Source: Clostridiales bacterium (GTDB taxonomy: Bacteria > Bacillota > Clostridia > Lachnospirales > Lachnospiraceae). Taken from it: a DNA stretch of 64,000 bases. The position numbers were made by a program, and so were the translations under genes. This document shows, piece after piece, positions 27,097-34,928 of the stretch. Below the pieces are notes generated by a model that was given only the letters and a program-made list of their open reading frames with translations, had not been told where the DNA came from and made no database searches. The stretch covers positions 1 to 64,000 of the forward strand of contig JAAYNW010000019.1 of NCBI GenBank assembly GCA_012520655.1, in the 5' to 3' direction. Numbering within the stretch: the stretch's first letter is position 1; the number at the start of each line of letters is the position of its first letter.

Positions 27097-27109
27097 ATTA
27101 TGTTATAAT
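27080..27109 (+). promoter_or_regulatory. Housekeeping promoter of rpsB-tsf, overlapping the terminator
   Basis: TTGTCA (27080-27085), an 18-base spacer and TATAAT (27104-27109) form a good sigma-A promoter. The -35 box lies at the loop of the upstream terminator. A leader of about 110 bases follows before rpsB; I see no structure in it that I can name, though ribosomal protein leaders are often autoregulatory. Confidence 0.75.
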
Positions 27110-27227
27110 TCGTCTGTTGTGACTATAAATCACGTGTGCTCATTTGTTGTCGGTGCTTTTGGACGTTTAAAGTAGGCAATGGAGTGTAAGGTACGCGGAA
27201 GCATATTAACCAAATGGAGGAAAAAAC

Positions 27228-27998
27228 ATGAGCGTTATTTCAATGAAACAGTTATTAGAGGCAGGTGTTCATTTTGGACATCAGACAAGAAGATGGAACC
27301 CTAAAATGGCTCCTTATATCTTCACAGAAAGAAATGGTATTCATATCATTGACTTACAGAAATCTGTAGGTAAAGTTGATGAAGCTTACAAAGCTGTATT
27401 TGATATTGCAGCACAGGGCGGAACCATTCTTTTTGTAGGTACGAAAAAGCAGGCACAGGATGCTGTTAAATCAGAGGCAGAACGTCGCGGAATGTTCTAT
27501 GTAAATGAAAGATGGTTGGGCGGTATGCTTACTAACTTTAAGACGATTCGCAGCAGAATTGATAGATTGAAGAAAATTGAAACTATGTCACAGGACGGAA
27601 CTTTTGACGTTCTTCCTAAAAAAGAGGTTATAGCACTTAATAAAGAGTGGGAGAAGCTCGAGAAGAACTTGGGCGGAATCAAAGAAATGACAAGGATTCC
27701 GGATGCTATTTTCGTAGTAGATCCTAAGAAAGAAAGAATCTGTGTGCAGGAGGCTCATGCACTTGGTATTACATTAATCGGAATCGGCGATACTAACAGT
27801 GATCCGGAAGAACTCGACTATATTATTCCGGGTAACGATGATGCTATCAGAGCTGTTAAATTAATTGTTTCCAAAATGGCAGATGCTGTAATTGAAGCTA
27901 ATCAGGGTGCAGAAGTATACGTAGATGAAGCAGTAGAAGAAATGGTAGAGGAAGCTGCTACAGAAGCAACCGATATTGAAGAAATCGCAGCAGAGTAA
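27228..27998 (+). CDS. rpsB: 30S ribosomal protein S2
   Basis: Ribosomal protein uS2, 256 residues. It begins [20 protein letters not shown] with [20 protein letters not shown] and contains [20 protein letters not shown] and [20 protein letters not shown], all diagnostic. The C-terminal tail is a short acidic extension ([21 protein letters not shown]-like composition). TGGAGGAAAAAAC precedes the ATG. It forms a two-gene unit with tsf from its own promoter. Confidence 0.98.
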   Translation: MSVISMKQLLEAGVHFGHQTRRWNPKMAPYIFTERNGIHIIDLQKSVGKVDEAYKAVFDIAAQGGTILFVGTKKQAQDAVKSEAERRGMFYVNERWLGGMLTNFKTIRSRIDRLKKIETMSQDGTFDVLPKKEVIALNKEWEKLEKNLGGIKEMTRIPDAIFVVDPKKERICVQEAHALGITLIGIGDTNSDPEELDYIIPGNDDAIRAVKLIVSKMADAVIEANQGAEVYVDEAVEEMVEEAATEATDIEEIAAE

Positions 27999-28022
27999 TC
28001 TTAGTATATGGAGGACAAATAA

Positions 28023-28958
28023 ATGAACATTACAGCAGGAATGGTAAAAGAATTAAGAGAATTGACCGGCGCAGGAATGATGGACTGTAAAAAGGCGCTT
28101 GCCGAGAACAATGGCGATATGGAAGCATCTATAGAATATCTGAGAAAAAATGGTCAGGCGAAAGCAGAGAAAAAGGCCGGCAGAATCGCAGCGGAAGGTC
28201 TTTGCCGTGTAGCTACGGTAGGAGATAAATGTGCGGCAGTCGTTGAAGTTAACTCTGAAACAGACTTCGTTGCAAAGAATGAAGATTTCCAGAAGTTTGT
28301 AGAATTGGTTGCAGAGCAGGCAGTAGCTTCTGAATCGGCAGATATCGATGCATTTATGGCTGAAGCATGGAAAGCAGATACTTCCAAGACTGTAAAAGAA
28401 GCCTTAGTTGAAAAAGTTTCGGTTATCGGTGAAAATCTAAATATCAGAAGATTTGAAAAGGTAGTAGCAGAGAACGGCTGCGTAGTAACCTATGTACATG
28501 GCGGCGGAAGAATCGGCGTTATCGTAGAAGCGGTTACCGATGTTGTTAACGATTCAATAAAAGAAGCGCTTACGAACATCGCTATGCAGGTTGCGGCACT
28601 TTCTCCTAAATATGTATCTACCGAGGACGTTTCTGAAGAATACAAAGCACATGAGAAAGAAATTATAACAGCACAAATTTCTCAGGATCCCAAAATGGCA
28701 GGTAAGCCTGAAAAAGTTATTGAAGGTGCGGTAATCGGACGTCTGAATAAAGAATTAAAGGAAGTATGCTTGTTAGAGCAGACTTATGTAAAAGCTGAAG
28801 ACGGAAAGCAGACTGTTGCTCAATATATTGCACAGGTTGCAAAAGATAACAGTGCAAATCTTTCAATTAAGAAATTCGTTCGTTTTGAAACAGGTGAAGG
28901 TCTTGAGAAAAAGGAAGAAAACTTTGCAGAAGAAGTTGCAAAGCAAATGGGCAACTAA
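28023..28958 (+). CDS. tsf: Translation elongation factor Ts
   Basis: EF-Ts recharges EF-Tu with GTP. The 311-residue protein has the N-terminal UBA-like module (VKELRELTGAGMMDCKKAL) and the TDFVAKN motif in VNSETDFVAKNEDFQ. The core domains are complete, with VTYVHGGGRIGVIVEA. It is 24 bases after rpsB with a GGAGGACAA site, the common rpsB-tsf order. Confidence 0.98.
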   Translation: MNITAGMVKELRELTGAGMMDCKKALAENNGDMEASIEYLRKNGQAKAEKKAGRIAAEGLCRVATVGDKCAAVVEVNSETDFVAKNEDFQKFVELVAEQAVASESADIDAFMAEAWKADTSKTVKEALVEKVSVIGENLNIRRFEKVVAENGCVVTYVHGGGRIGVIVEAVTDVVNDSIKEALTNIAMQVAALSPKYVSTEDVSEEYKAHEKEIITAQISQDPKMAGKPEKVIEGAVIGRLNKELKEVCLLEQTYVKAEDGKQTVAQYIAQVAKDNSANLSIKKFVRFETGEGLEKKEENFAEEVAKQMGN

Positions 28959-29018
28959 TTTCTTAACGAAAACTTTGCTCGTTGTTTAAAGATAGAAAAG
29001 GAAGTCGTGAGTGTTGGT

Positions 29019-29055
29019 GAGGATATATTGCGAAAGTGATATATCCTCATTTTTT
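29019..29055 (+). terminator. Terminator after tsf
   Basis: GAGGATATAT pairs with ATATATCCTC. The stem is extended by two wobble pairs and one C-G pair around a GAAA tetraloop (29032-29035), followed by ATTTTTTAT. It ends the rpsB-tsf unit. Confidence 0.88.
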
Positions 29056-29134
29056 ATAAAAAATTAAAGTATTATGTTACAAAAAGTGGTATACTGGAGG
29101 AAGTTGGTAAATAGTATTTTGACTTGTGTTTTTA

Positions 29135-29152
29135 GACTAAGAAAATTTAGTC
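29135..29152 (+). promoter_or_regulatory. Short inverted repeat in the leader of the Cys/His peptide gene
   Basis: GACTAA (29135-29140) and TTAGTC (29147-29152) are separated by six bases. The repeat is about 45 bases upstream of the TTG start. It could be an operator half-site pair or a small hairpin; nothing in the sequence decides this. Confidence 0.35.
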
Positions 29153-29196
29153 AAGACAAAACCAAAATATATTGCAGTAGAAAGGGGGAAAAGTAT

Positions 29197-29415
29197 TTGA
29201 TTAATCCGGTTAGTATGTCAAGCCAATCATATTCCTCATCTGTGGCTTTGCACCAATCTCCGGCTATGGAAAAACAAGGTTCAGAAGAGTTGACAACAGT
29301 AACAACTCATTGCAATAAGAACCACGAACATACGCCAGAATGTCCACACACAACCTTTACTCGTCCAGCAAGCGGCGCAGAAGGAAAAGGACAGTATGTA
29401 GATGTATTTGCTTAA
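29197..29415 (+). CDS. Small Cys/His-rich peptide, unknown function
   Basis: A 72-residue frame starting at TTG 29197, placed by AAAGGGGGAAAA at 29181-29192. An in-frame ATG at 29074 has no ribosome binding site and overlaps promoter-like sequence. The first half is Ser/Gln-rich; the middle holds HCNKNHEHTPECPH, a possible metal-binding cluster of two Cys and four His. No signal peptide or membrane segment is visible. The leader resembles that of fliK. I recognise no family. It stands alone between two terminator-like hairpins. Confidence 0.55.
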   Translation: MINPVSMSSQSYSSSVALHQSPAMEKQGSEELTTVTTHCNKNHEHTPECPHTTFTRPASGAEGKGQYVDVFA

Positions 29416-29487
29416 TAAATCCAATTTAGTAAAAAGCAAAATTGCAGTTTAATTGAACTAGCAATAACTGGAATTAACTAGAATTAA

Positions 29488-29520
29488 CAGCACCACCACA
29501 AATCAGATTGGGTGGTGCTG
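29488..29520. terminator. Convergent stem-loop between two small genes
   Basis: CAGCACCACC (29488-29497) and GGTGGTGCTG (29511-29520) form a perfect 10-bp stem with a 13-base loop. It lies between the ends of the converging genes at 29415 and 29534. The T-tract is weak on the plus strand (CTTTC) and moderate on the minus strand (TTAATTCT), so it may act mainly for the minus-strand gene. Confidence 0.6.
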
Positions 29521-29533
29521 CTTTCAGTTCAAG

Positions 29534-29917
29534 CTATACACACATAAATGCATCGATTCTATTCAGAGATAATCCAAAAAAAGACCATCCGAAGAACCGG
29601 TTCCAGCGGAACCCGGATACAGTATTGCGGCTTACTTGAATAGGAAACATCCAGAATTCATTTCCGTTATTTAACCAGACATAGGTGAAGTTCCCCAGAC
29701 AGTTTCGGATAGAAGAAGAATCAACTCTAAATGTAGTCATTTGTCTGGAAGGGGTATAGTTTGGAGGAGCTGTGCGAGGGGCATTTCCGAAAGTGTCGCC
29801 CGGACTCCCCCCAGGACCGGAACCGGGGCGGAAGCCTCCCGGAAAAGGGGGCGGCGGATTTCTTGGCGGTTGACTGTACTGAGAATCTATAAAGTCTCCT
29901 TGGTTAAAACGTTCCAT
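29534..29917 (-). CDS. Proline/glycine-rich protein with aromatic C-terminal domain, unknown function
   Basis: A 127-residue protein encoded on the minus strand. AAAGGAGAAAATAA precedes its ATG, so translation is credible. Residues about 17-55 are rich in Pro, Gly and Arg (PPRNPPPPFPGGFRPGSGPG). Residues about 60-127 form a conserved-looking domain rich in Trp and Phe (NFTYVWLNNGNEFWMFPIQV, then GFRWNRFFGWSFFGLSL). I recall similar small proteins in Clostridia annotated as hypothetical or surface-associated. No signal peptide or membrane helix is visible. Function unknown. Confidence 0.75.
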   Translation of the reverse strand: MERFNQGDFIDSQYSQPPRNPPPPFPGGFRPGSGPGGSPGDTFGNAPRTAPPNYTPSRQMTTFRVDSSSIRNCLGNFTYVWLNNGNEFWMFPIQVSRNTVSGFRWNRFFGWSFFGLSLNRIDAFMCV

Positions 29918-30125
29918 TTATTTTCTCCTTTAAAATGACATAAATACTAATAATATTATATTATAGAATATAAATAGTGGAACCTAATATATCCCTTGAG
30001 GTTATAAAACGTTTCCGGCGATTCTTGCACTCAGAAAAAGGTGCATTTGTATTTGCCGAAAAATATGGAACAGCAAAATAATGCTGCGAAGAATAATCAT
30101 GGTAGTAATTTTTTTTACAATACAG

Positions 30126-30131
30126 TATAAT
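30126..30131 (+). promoter_or_regulatory. -10 element upstream of the rpiR-type regulator
   Basis: A perfect TATAAT lies 44 bases upstream of the regulator's ATG; no good -35 box is seen at 16-18 bases. The 258 bases between the minus-strand gene (29917) and 30175 are otherwise AT-rich. They contain TGCAC/GTGCA half-sites at 30026-30045 (10-base gap), which could be an autoregulatory operator. Confidence 0.45.
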
Positions 30132-30174
30132 AGGCTGGTATCGAGGACAACTGATCGATGAACGGAGCGGATAA

Positions 30175-31014
30175 ATGGATAGTATTAAGCAGAATATTCT
30201 GCTGGTCTATGAAAATATGACAGCAGTTGAAAGAAGTATAGCGGATTTTTTTATTAATAATAGTGAAATGATGAACTTTTCTTCAAAGAATATATCAAAG
30301 CTGCTCTATATTTCAGAAGCTACTTTATCTAGGTTTGCGAAGAAATGTAATTACAAGGGTTATAGAGAATTTATATTTGCCTATGAAAAAGAACTTCAGG
30401 AAGAGCTGTATGAAAGAAATATAAGTGTATTGACAAAAAAGGTAAAACATACATATACTAGACTTTTGGATGAAGGCTTTCATATTCTGGATGAAGAAAA
30501 GGTCAAGCGTGTGTCAGACATGATGAATACTCATCCGCGTGTCATTGTTTGCGGAATGGGGAGCTCCGGATATACCGCACAAGAATTTCAGCTGCGATTC
30601 ATGCGGCTTGGTATGAATATACAGGCGGTTACCGATTCGCAGATGATACAGATGGCGATGGCAGTGACTGACGAGAACTGTATGATATTTGCCATTTCAT
30701 TAAGCGGTAAGACAAAAGCGATATTGGATGCCGTCAAAATGGCAAAGGCAAAAGGGGCTTATGTGGCAATGATTACTTCCAATCAGGAGGTAGAGGTTCA
30801 AAAAGACTGTGATGAAATATTATATGTTGCGACGGCCAAGAATCTGGATGGAGGAACCATGATATCACCTCAATTTCCTATTTTGGTTCTTGTAGATGTG
30901 TTTTATACCTATTATTTTGAGAATGATGCTAAAAATAAAATAATGAAATATCATGAAACTCTTTCAGCACTGAGAGGATATGGTATGACAGAAATGGAGA
31001 AGAGAAATGTATGA
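30175..31014 (+). CDS. RpiR/MurR-family transcriptional regulator
   Basis: A 279-residue regulator with an N-terminal HTH (about residues 1-77, ISKLLYISEATLSRFAKKCN) and a C-terminal SIS sugar-phosphate-binding domain (about 115-245, VIVCGMGSSGYTAQEFQLRF and FAISLSGKTKAILDAV). Such regulators sense phosphosugars, often amino-sugar phosphates. It overlaps the ROK kinase gene by 8 bases, and NagB and hexosaminidase genes follow. I infer that it controls the first half of the locus, probably in response to a hexosamine phosphate. Confidence 0.9.
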   Translation: MDSIKQNILLVYENMTAVERSIADFFINNSEMMNFSSKNISKLLYISEATLSRFAKKCNYKGYREFIFAYEKELQEELYERNISVLTKKVKHTYTRLLDEGFHILDEEKVKRVSDMMNTHPRVIVCGMGSSGYTAQEFQLRFMRLGMNIQAVTDSQMIQMAMAVTDENCMIFAISLSGKTKAILDAVKMAKAKGAYVAMITSNQEVEVQKDCDEILYVATAKNLDGGTMISPQFPILVLVDVFYTYYFENDAKNKIMKYHETLSALRGYGMTEMEKRNV

Positions 31015-31957
31015 CGAAATTTATCTGGGAATTGATATAGGCGGCACGGATGTAAAAATGGGAATCATGAATAAAAACGGAGAACTGCTTGCATCTGATA
31101 CGGCAACTGTCAATTTTGATATGTATGAAACGCCCATATTGCGGACGGTAAAAAGGGCTTCGGCGGCTTTTTTGGGAAAATATTCAGAATATGAGAATAA
31201 GATAAAAGCGATTGGAGTATCGGCTACCGGGCAGATTGATTCAAGAGCAGGTGTTGTGACAGGAACAGCAGGCCATATAAAGAATTGGCAAGGTAGCAGA
31301 ATAAAAGAAGAACTGGAAGAGCAGTTTCATCTGCCGGTTGCCGTGGCAAATGATGCAAATTGCGCTGCATTAGGGGAATACTGGATAGGTGCGGCCAAAG
31401 GAGTAGAAGATGTCATTGTGATTACGGTTGGCACAGGAATCGGCGGAGGTATCATTACAGGAGGCAGATTGCTTTCCGGAGCACGTGGAATTGCAGGAGA
31501 ACTTGGTCACTTTTCCATTCAGTCGGGCGGAGTGGAGTGCACATGCGGAAATAGGGGCTGTTATGAACGTTATGCTTCCACAACCGCTTTGGTCAAAATG
31601 ATATCCGAAAAGCAAAAAATAGGGGAACTGAAAGCGTTTACAGATGAAATAAGCGGGAAGACCATATTCGAAGAACTGGGAAAAGGTAATGCAAAACTGC
31701 AGGCTTTTGTGGATGAGTGGATAGATTATGTGTCGGCCGGACTGGTAAGCCTTGTGCACATTTTTAATCCATCGCTTATTATAATAAGCGGAGGCGTGAG
31801 TATGCAGAAGGAGCACTTTATTGAGCCGTTGGCAGCCAAGGTAAAGGCTCGAATTATGCCGGCCTACCGTAAGGATCTTGAAATCAGACAGGCTGAATTA
31901 AAAAATAATGCAGGCCTGGCCGGAGCAATATACAACTGCATTTGTACGCATAATTGA
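31007..31957 (+). CDS. ROK-family sugar kinase (GlcNAc/ManNAc/hexose kinase)
   Basis: A 316-residue cytoplasmic ROK kinase. Visible are the phosphate-binding GIDIGGTDVKMGI, the catalytic Asp in VAVANDANCAALGEYW, GTGIGGGIITGG, the GELGH segment and the zinc motif CTCGNRGCYE. It is translationally coupled to the regulator. With NanE and NagB in the same locus, an N-acetylmannosamine or N-acetylglucosamine kinase role is likely. Glucose or fructose kinase activity cannot be excluded by sequence reading. Confidence 0.88.
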   Translation: MYDEIYLGIDIGGTDVKMGIMNKNGELLASDTATVNFDMYETPILRTVKRASAAFLGKYSEYENKIKAIGVSATGQIDSRAGVVTGTAGHIKNWQGSRIKEELEEQFHLPVAVANDANCAALGEYWIGAAKGVEDVIVITVGTGIGGGIITGGRLLSGARGIAGELGHFSIQSGGVECTCGNRGCYERYASTTALVKMISEKQKIGELKAFTDEISGKTIFEELGKGNAKLQAFVDEWIDYVSAGLVSLVHIFNPSLIIISGGVSMQKEHFIEPLAAKVKARIMPAYRKDLEIRQAELKNNAGLAGAIYNCICTHN

Positions 31958-32000
31958 GAACCGGGGATTATGAAGGAAAAGTAAACCCGAGACGGAAAAT

Positions 32001-32041
32001 AAGGGTGGGGACCGATGTTGGCTCCCACCCTTGCCTTGTTT
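32001..32041. terminator. Terminator between the ROK kinase gene and nagB
   Basis: AAGGGTGGG (32001-32009) pairs with CCCACCCTT (32024-32032) around a 14-base loop. It is followed by GCCTTGTTTTTTT on the plus strand. It ends the regulator-kinase unit and touches the 3' end of nagB, which converges from the right. Confidence 0.75.
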
Positions 32042-32043
32042 TT

Positions 32044-32811
32044 TTAATATATCCATAAGGAAAATCGACTATCTTCGGGAAATCCATAAAGTGCTTCTTC
32101 GTCTGCGACAATTGTCAGATTTTTATGCAGCTGAAGGATAGAGGCAGGTACTTCCGGAGTAACGGGTCCTGTAAGTGCGCGGCACAGGGCATCGGCTTTG
32201 CCGTGACCGCAGGCAATCAGAACAATTTTCTCCGCCTGAAAGATATTCCCGATTCCCATGGTTATAGCTTGACGAGGAACATCCTCTTCCTTGTCAAAGA
32301 GACGAGAGTTAGCCTTAATCGTACTTTCCGTCAAATTGACGATGTGTGTACCGAGAATGAAATTATCCCCGGGTTCATTGAATCCGATATGACCATTATT
32401 GCCGATGCCAAGAAGCTGCAGGTCAATCCCCCCAAGCTTCTGAATAAGAGAATCGTAATGTTTGCACGCATCTTGTAGTTCGGAGGTATAACCATCAGGA
32501 AGATGGGTATTTTGCATATTAATATTTATATTTGAGTAAAAGTTTTTTTTCATAAAATAATGATAGCTTGCACTGTTATCAGGTGCAAGACCTACATATT
32601 CGTCCAGGTTAACCGAAGTAATAAGAGAAAAATCCACGTCTCCTTTCTGGCACCATGCGGCAAGCTGATGATAGGCACCTATTGGTGAAGAACCGGTAGC
32701 GAGTCCCAATATACTGTCCGGTTTCGAGATGACCTGCGCCGATATGAGAGTAGCAGCCCTTCTGCTAACGGATTCATAATCTTTTTCTTTATAAATTCTG
32801 ATGTTTTTCAT
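32044..32811 (-). CDS. nagB: Glucosamine-6-phosphate deaminase NagB
   Basis: NagB converts glucosamine-6-phosphate to fructose-6-phosphate and ammonia. The 255-residue protein shows GLATGSSPIGAYHQL, the LDEYVGL loop, the active-site GIGNNGHIGFNEPG and the conserved KADALCRALTGPVTPEVPAS. AAAGGA lies upstream of its ATG. It is transcribed away from the hexosaminidase gene from its own promoter. No nagA (deacetylase) is in the window, although the pathway from GlcNAc-6-phosphate needs it. Confidence 0.96.
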   Translation of the reverse strand: MKNIRIYKEKDYESVSRRAATLISAQVISKPDSILGLATGSSPIGAYHQLAAWCQKGDVDFSLITSVNLDEYVGLAPDNSASYHYFMKKNFYSNININMQNTHLPDGYTSELQDACKHYDSLIQKLGGIDLQLLGIGNNGHIGFNEPGDNFILGTHIVNLTESTIKANSRLFDKEEDVPRQAITMGIGNIFQAEKIVLIACGHGKADALCRALTGPVTPEVPASILQLHKNLTIVADEEALYGFPEDSRFSLWIY

Positions 32812-32847
32812 ATAAATATTTCCTTTCTATGTTTTTTCACTTTTACA

Positions 32848-32876
32848 ATTATAATGAGTTTATTTTTTTCGGACAA
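32848..32876 (-). promoter_or_regulatory. Promoter of nagB
   Basis: Read on the minus strand, TTGTCC (32876-32871), a 17-base spacer and TATAAT (32853-32848) form a good sigma-A promoter, 37 bases before the nagB start codon. Confidence 0.7.
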
Positions 32877-32902
32877 TGAAAGGACGGATTTGGGAAGAAG
32901 TT

Positions 32903-32935
32903 TCATAAAAAAGTGTCAAAAAGCACTTTTTATGA
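32903..32935. promoter_or_regulatory. Inverted repeat between divergent promoters, candidate operator
   Basis: TCATAAAAAAGTG (32903-32915) and CACTTTTTATGA (32924-32935) are an inverted repeat with an 8-base gap and one extra A in the left arm. It lies between the nagB promoter and the promoter of the hexosaminidase gene, the right place for one regulator to control both directions. The RpiR-type protein encoded 2 kb upstream is the natural candidate. Binding is inferred. Confidence 0.6.
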
Positions 32936-32962
32936 TTGTACTTTCCAAAAGGACCGGATTTA

Positions 32963-32991
32963 TTGAAACAAATAAGAGGTATTGATATAAT
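32963..32991 (+). promoter_or_regulatory. Promoter of the hexosaminidase-transporter operon
   Basis: TTGAAA (32963-32968), a 17-base spacer and TATAAT (32986-32991) preceded by TGA (extended -10) form a strong sigma-A promoter, about 40 bases upstream of the first GH20 gene. Confidence 0.75.
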
Positions 32992-33032
32992 TCAGTCAAT
33001 TGCAGAGGAAACGACGAAAGGAAGAATCCTGA

Positions 33033-34880
33033 ATGAAAATAAAAACGTCCGATTTATCCCATATGCTGAAACCAATTGTTGAGAATGCCAATTTCTTTTT
33101 GCAGGATAGTCCTGATGAATGTGAATATATGCTTGTTGCCTGCCAAAATAAAAACAGCGGCTATTCTTTGTATAAGAAAGACGGTGTTTTATCAATTGAA
33201 TATGCCAAGCTGCCGGATCTTGGAAGAGCTATATTGAGTGCGGCACAAGCGGCTGGCAATTTGGAATATGAAGAGAAAAAATATTTTGGTGATTTTGGTT
33301 ATATGCTGGACTGTTCCAGAAATGCTGTTCCGACATTAGGGACATTGAAAAAGCTGATATCCTTGCTGTCACTGCTCGGATACGACTTCCTGGGACTTTA
33401 TATAGAGGATACTATAAAGGTATCGGAAGAACCTTATTTGGGATATATGAGAGGAGCTTTCACTCCGGCTGAGATAAAGGAAATTTCGGCTTTTGCTGCA
33501 GAATATGGAATGGAAATCAGACCTTATGTCCAGTCGTTGGCTCATTTCAATCAAATTAAAAGATATGAAGAGTATCAGAAGCTGATTGATACCGATGATA
33601 TTTTACTGGTAGACAGCGAACGCACTTATGAATTCCTGGATCGTTATTTAAGAACGATTGCAGAGTGCTTTTCCTCCGAGAAAATCAATATCGGAATGGA
33701 TGAAGCACATATGGTAGGGCTTGGGAAGTATCTGGATTTCCACGGATATAAGAACCGTTTTTCTATTATGAGCACTCATTTGGAAAGAGTCACCAAACTT
33801 TGCAAAAAGCATGGAATGCAGCCGCAGATATGGAGTGACATGTTTTTTAGGCTGGCATTTGGCGGACAGTATTACGAGACAGATAAGAATTTTAAAGAAA
33901 AGGTTATTGTTCCTGAAGGGTTGGAAATTGTTTACTGGGACTATTATTCCTGTGATGAAAAAAGATATGATAAAATGCTCAAGCAGCACCTTCAATTAAC
34001 TGATAAAGTTGGATTTGCGGGAGGCGCATGGAAATGGACCGGCTTCGCGCCTCATAATCAATACAGTATGGAGAGTGGAGAGGCAGCCTTGAATGCCTGC
34101 AGGAAAAATCATGTGGATTCGGTAGTGATTACCGGATGGGGAGATAACGGAGCGGAAGCGAGCCAATTTTCCAATTTGCCCGCACTATTTGCAGATGCAA
34201 ATTGTGCATACGAATCCAAGATGACAAATTTGGCTTTTAGGATATTGACAGGGATAAAATGGGAAGAATTTATGTTACTAGACTGTACAAACCCATTTTC
34301 TGATGTTTCGGGAAAGCATAATAATGCAAGTAAATATTTTTTATATAATGATCCTTTGATAGGGACTTTTGATTCTGTAGCAGAGCAATTGGAAAAGAAT
34401 TATTTTAAAAATATATCAAAACAGATGGAAGGCTGTATCGATTTGCGAAAAAAAAGCGACTTTATTTATCTTTTAGAAACACAAAAAGCTTTATGTGATG
34501 TGCTGCAGCAAAAGGCAGACCTTGGAATTCGCATAAGAAAGGCTTACAAGGAAAAAGATATGGCAGCATTAAATGGAATCGCACAATCCGACATTCAACA
34601 GATTATTGAAGAGCTGGATACCTTTTATGATATGTTCCGAAAACAATGGTATTTTGAGAATAAAACCTTTGGATTTGAAGTGCAGTCGCAGAGAATCGGA
34701 GGATTAAAACAACGTCTGAAGGAGACGGCGGATAGAATTAAAGATTGCGTGAATAATACAAATCCAGTGGCAGAACTGGAGGAAGCATACCTTCCGTTCC
34801 ACTATTTTGAAGACGGACAGTTGGAATCTTTGAATTATAATTTGTGGAGTGATATAGTCAGCCCGGCAGTAATCGGTTAA
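33033..34880 (+). CDS. GH20 beta-N-acetylhexosaminidase, cytoplasmic (first copy)
   Basis: A 615-residue glycoside hydrolase of the GH20 type, which removes terminal beta-linked GlcNAc or GalNAc by substrate-assisted catalysis. The catalytic Asp-Glu pair is D223-E224 in NIGMDEAHMVG. The barrel also shows MLDCSRNAVPTLGTLKKL and EIRPYVQSLAHFN. A long helical C-terminal part (about residues 430-600) follows. There is no signal peptide, so substrates must be imported. It is the first gene after the promoter and is followed by an importer, consistent with intracellular trimming. The start follows GAAAGGAAGAATCCTGA. Confidence 0.85.
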   Translation: MKIKTSDLSHMLKPIVENANFFLQDSPDECEYMLVACQNKNSGYSLYKKDGVLSIEYAKLPDLGRAILSAAQAAGNLEYEEKKYFGDFGYMLDCSRNAVPTLGTLKKLISLLSLLGYDFLGLYIEDTIKVSEEPYLGYMRGAFTPAEIKEISAFAAEYGMEIRPYVQSLAHFNQIKRYEEYQKLIDTDDILLVDSERTYEFLDRYLRTIAECFSSEKINIGMDEAHMVGLGKYLDFHGYKNRFSIMSTHLERVTKLCKKHGMQPQIWSDMFFRLAFGGQYYETDKNFKEKVIVPEGLEIVYWDYYSCDEKRYDKMLKQHLQLTDKVGFAGGAWKWTGFAPHNQYSMESGEAALNACRKNHVDSVVITGWGDNGAEASQFSNLPALFADANCAYESKMTNLAFRILTGIKWEEFMLLDCTNPFSDVSGKHNNASKYFLYNDPLIGTFDSVAEQLEKNYFKNISKQMEGCIDLRKKSDFIYLLETQKALCDVLQQKADLGIRIRKAYKEKDMAALNGIAQSDIQQIIEELDTFYDMFRKQWYFENKTFGFEVQSQRIGGLKQRLKETADRIKDCVNNTNPVAELEEAYLPFHYFEDGQLESLNYNLWSDIVSPAVIG

Positions 34881-34928
34881 CAATACGGACAAAAGCCCGT
34901 TTGTAATTATATACAAGGAGGAAAAAAG

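Noticed and set aside
27110-27227. Possible regulatory RNA in the rpsB leader
   Set aside because: The leader is long enough for an autoregulatory structure, but I see no stem arrangement I can match to a known ribosomal leader.
29074-29196. N-terminal extension of the Cys/His peptide gene from ATG 29074
   Set aside because: No ribosome binding site precedes 29074, the extra 41 residues look random, and a better site lies before TTG 29197.
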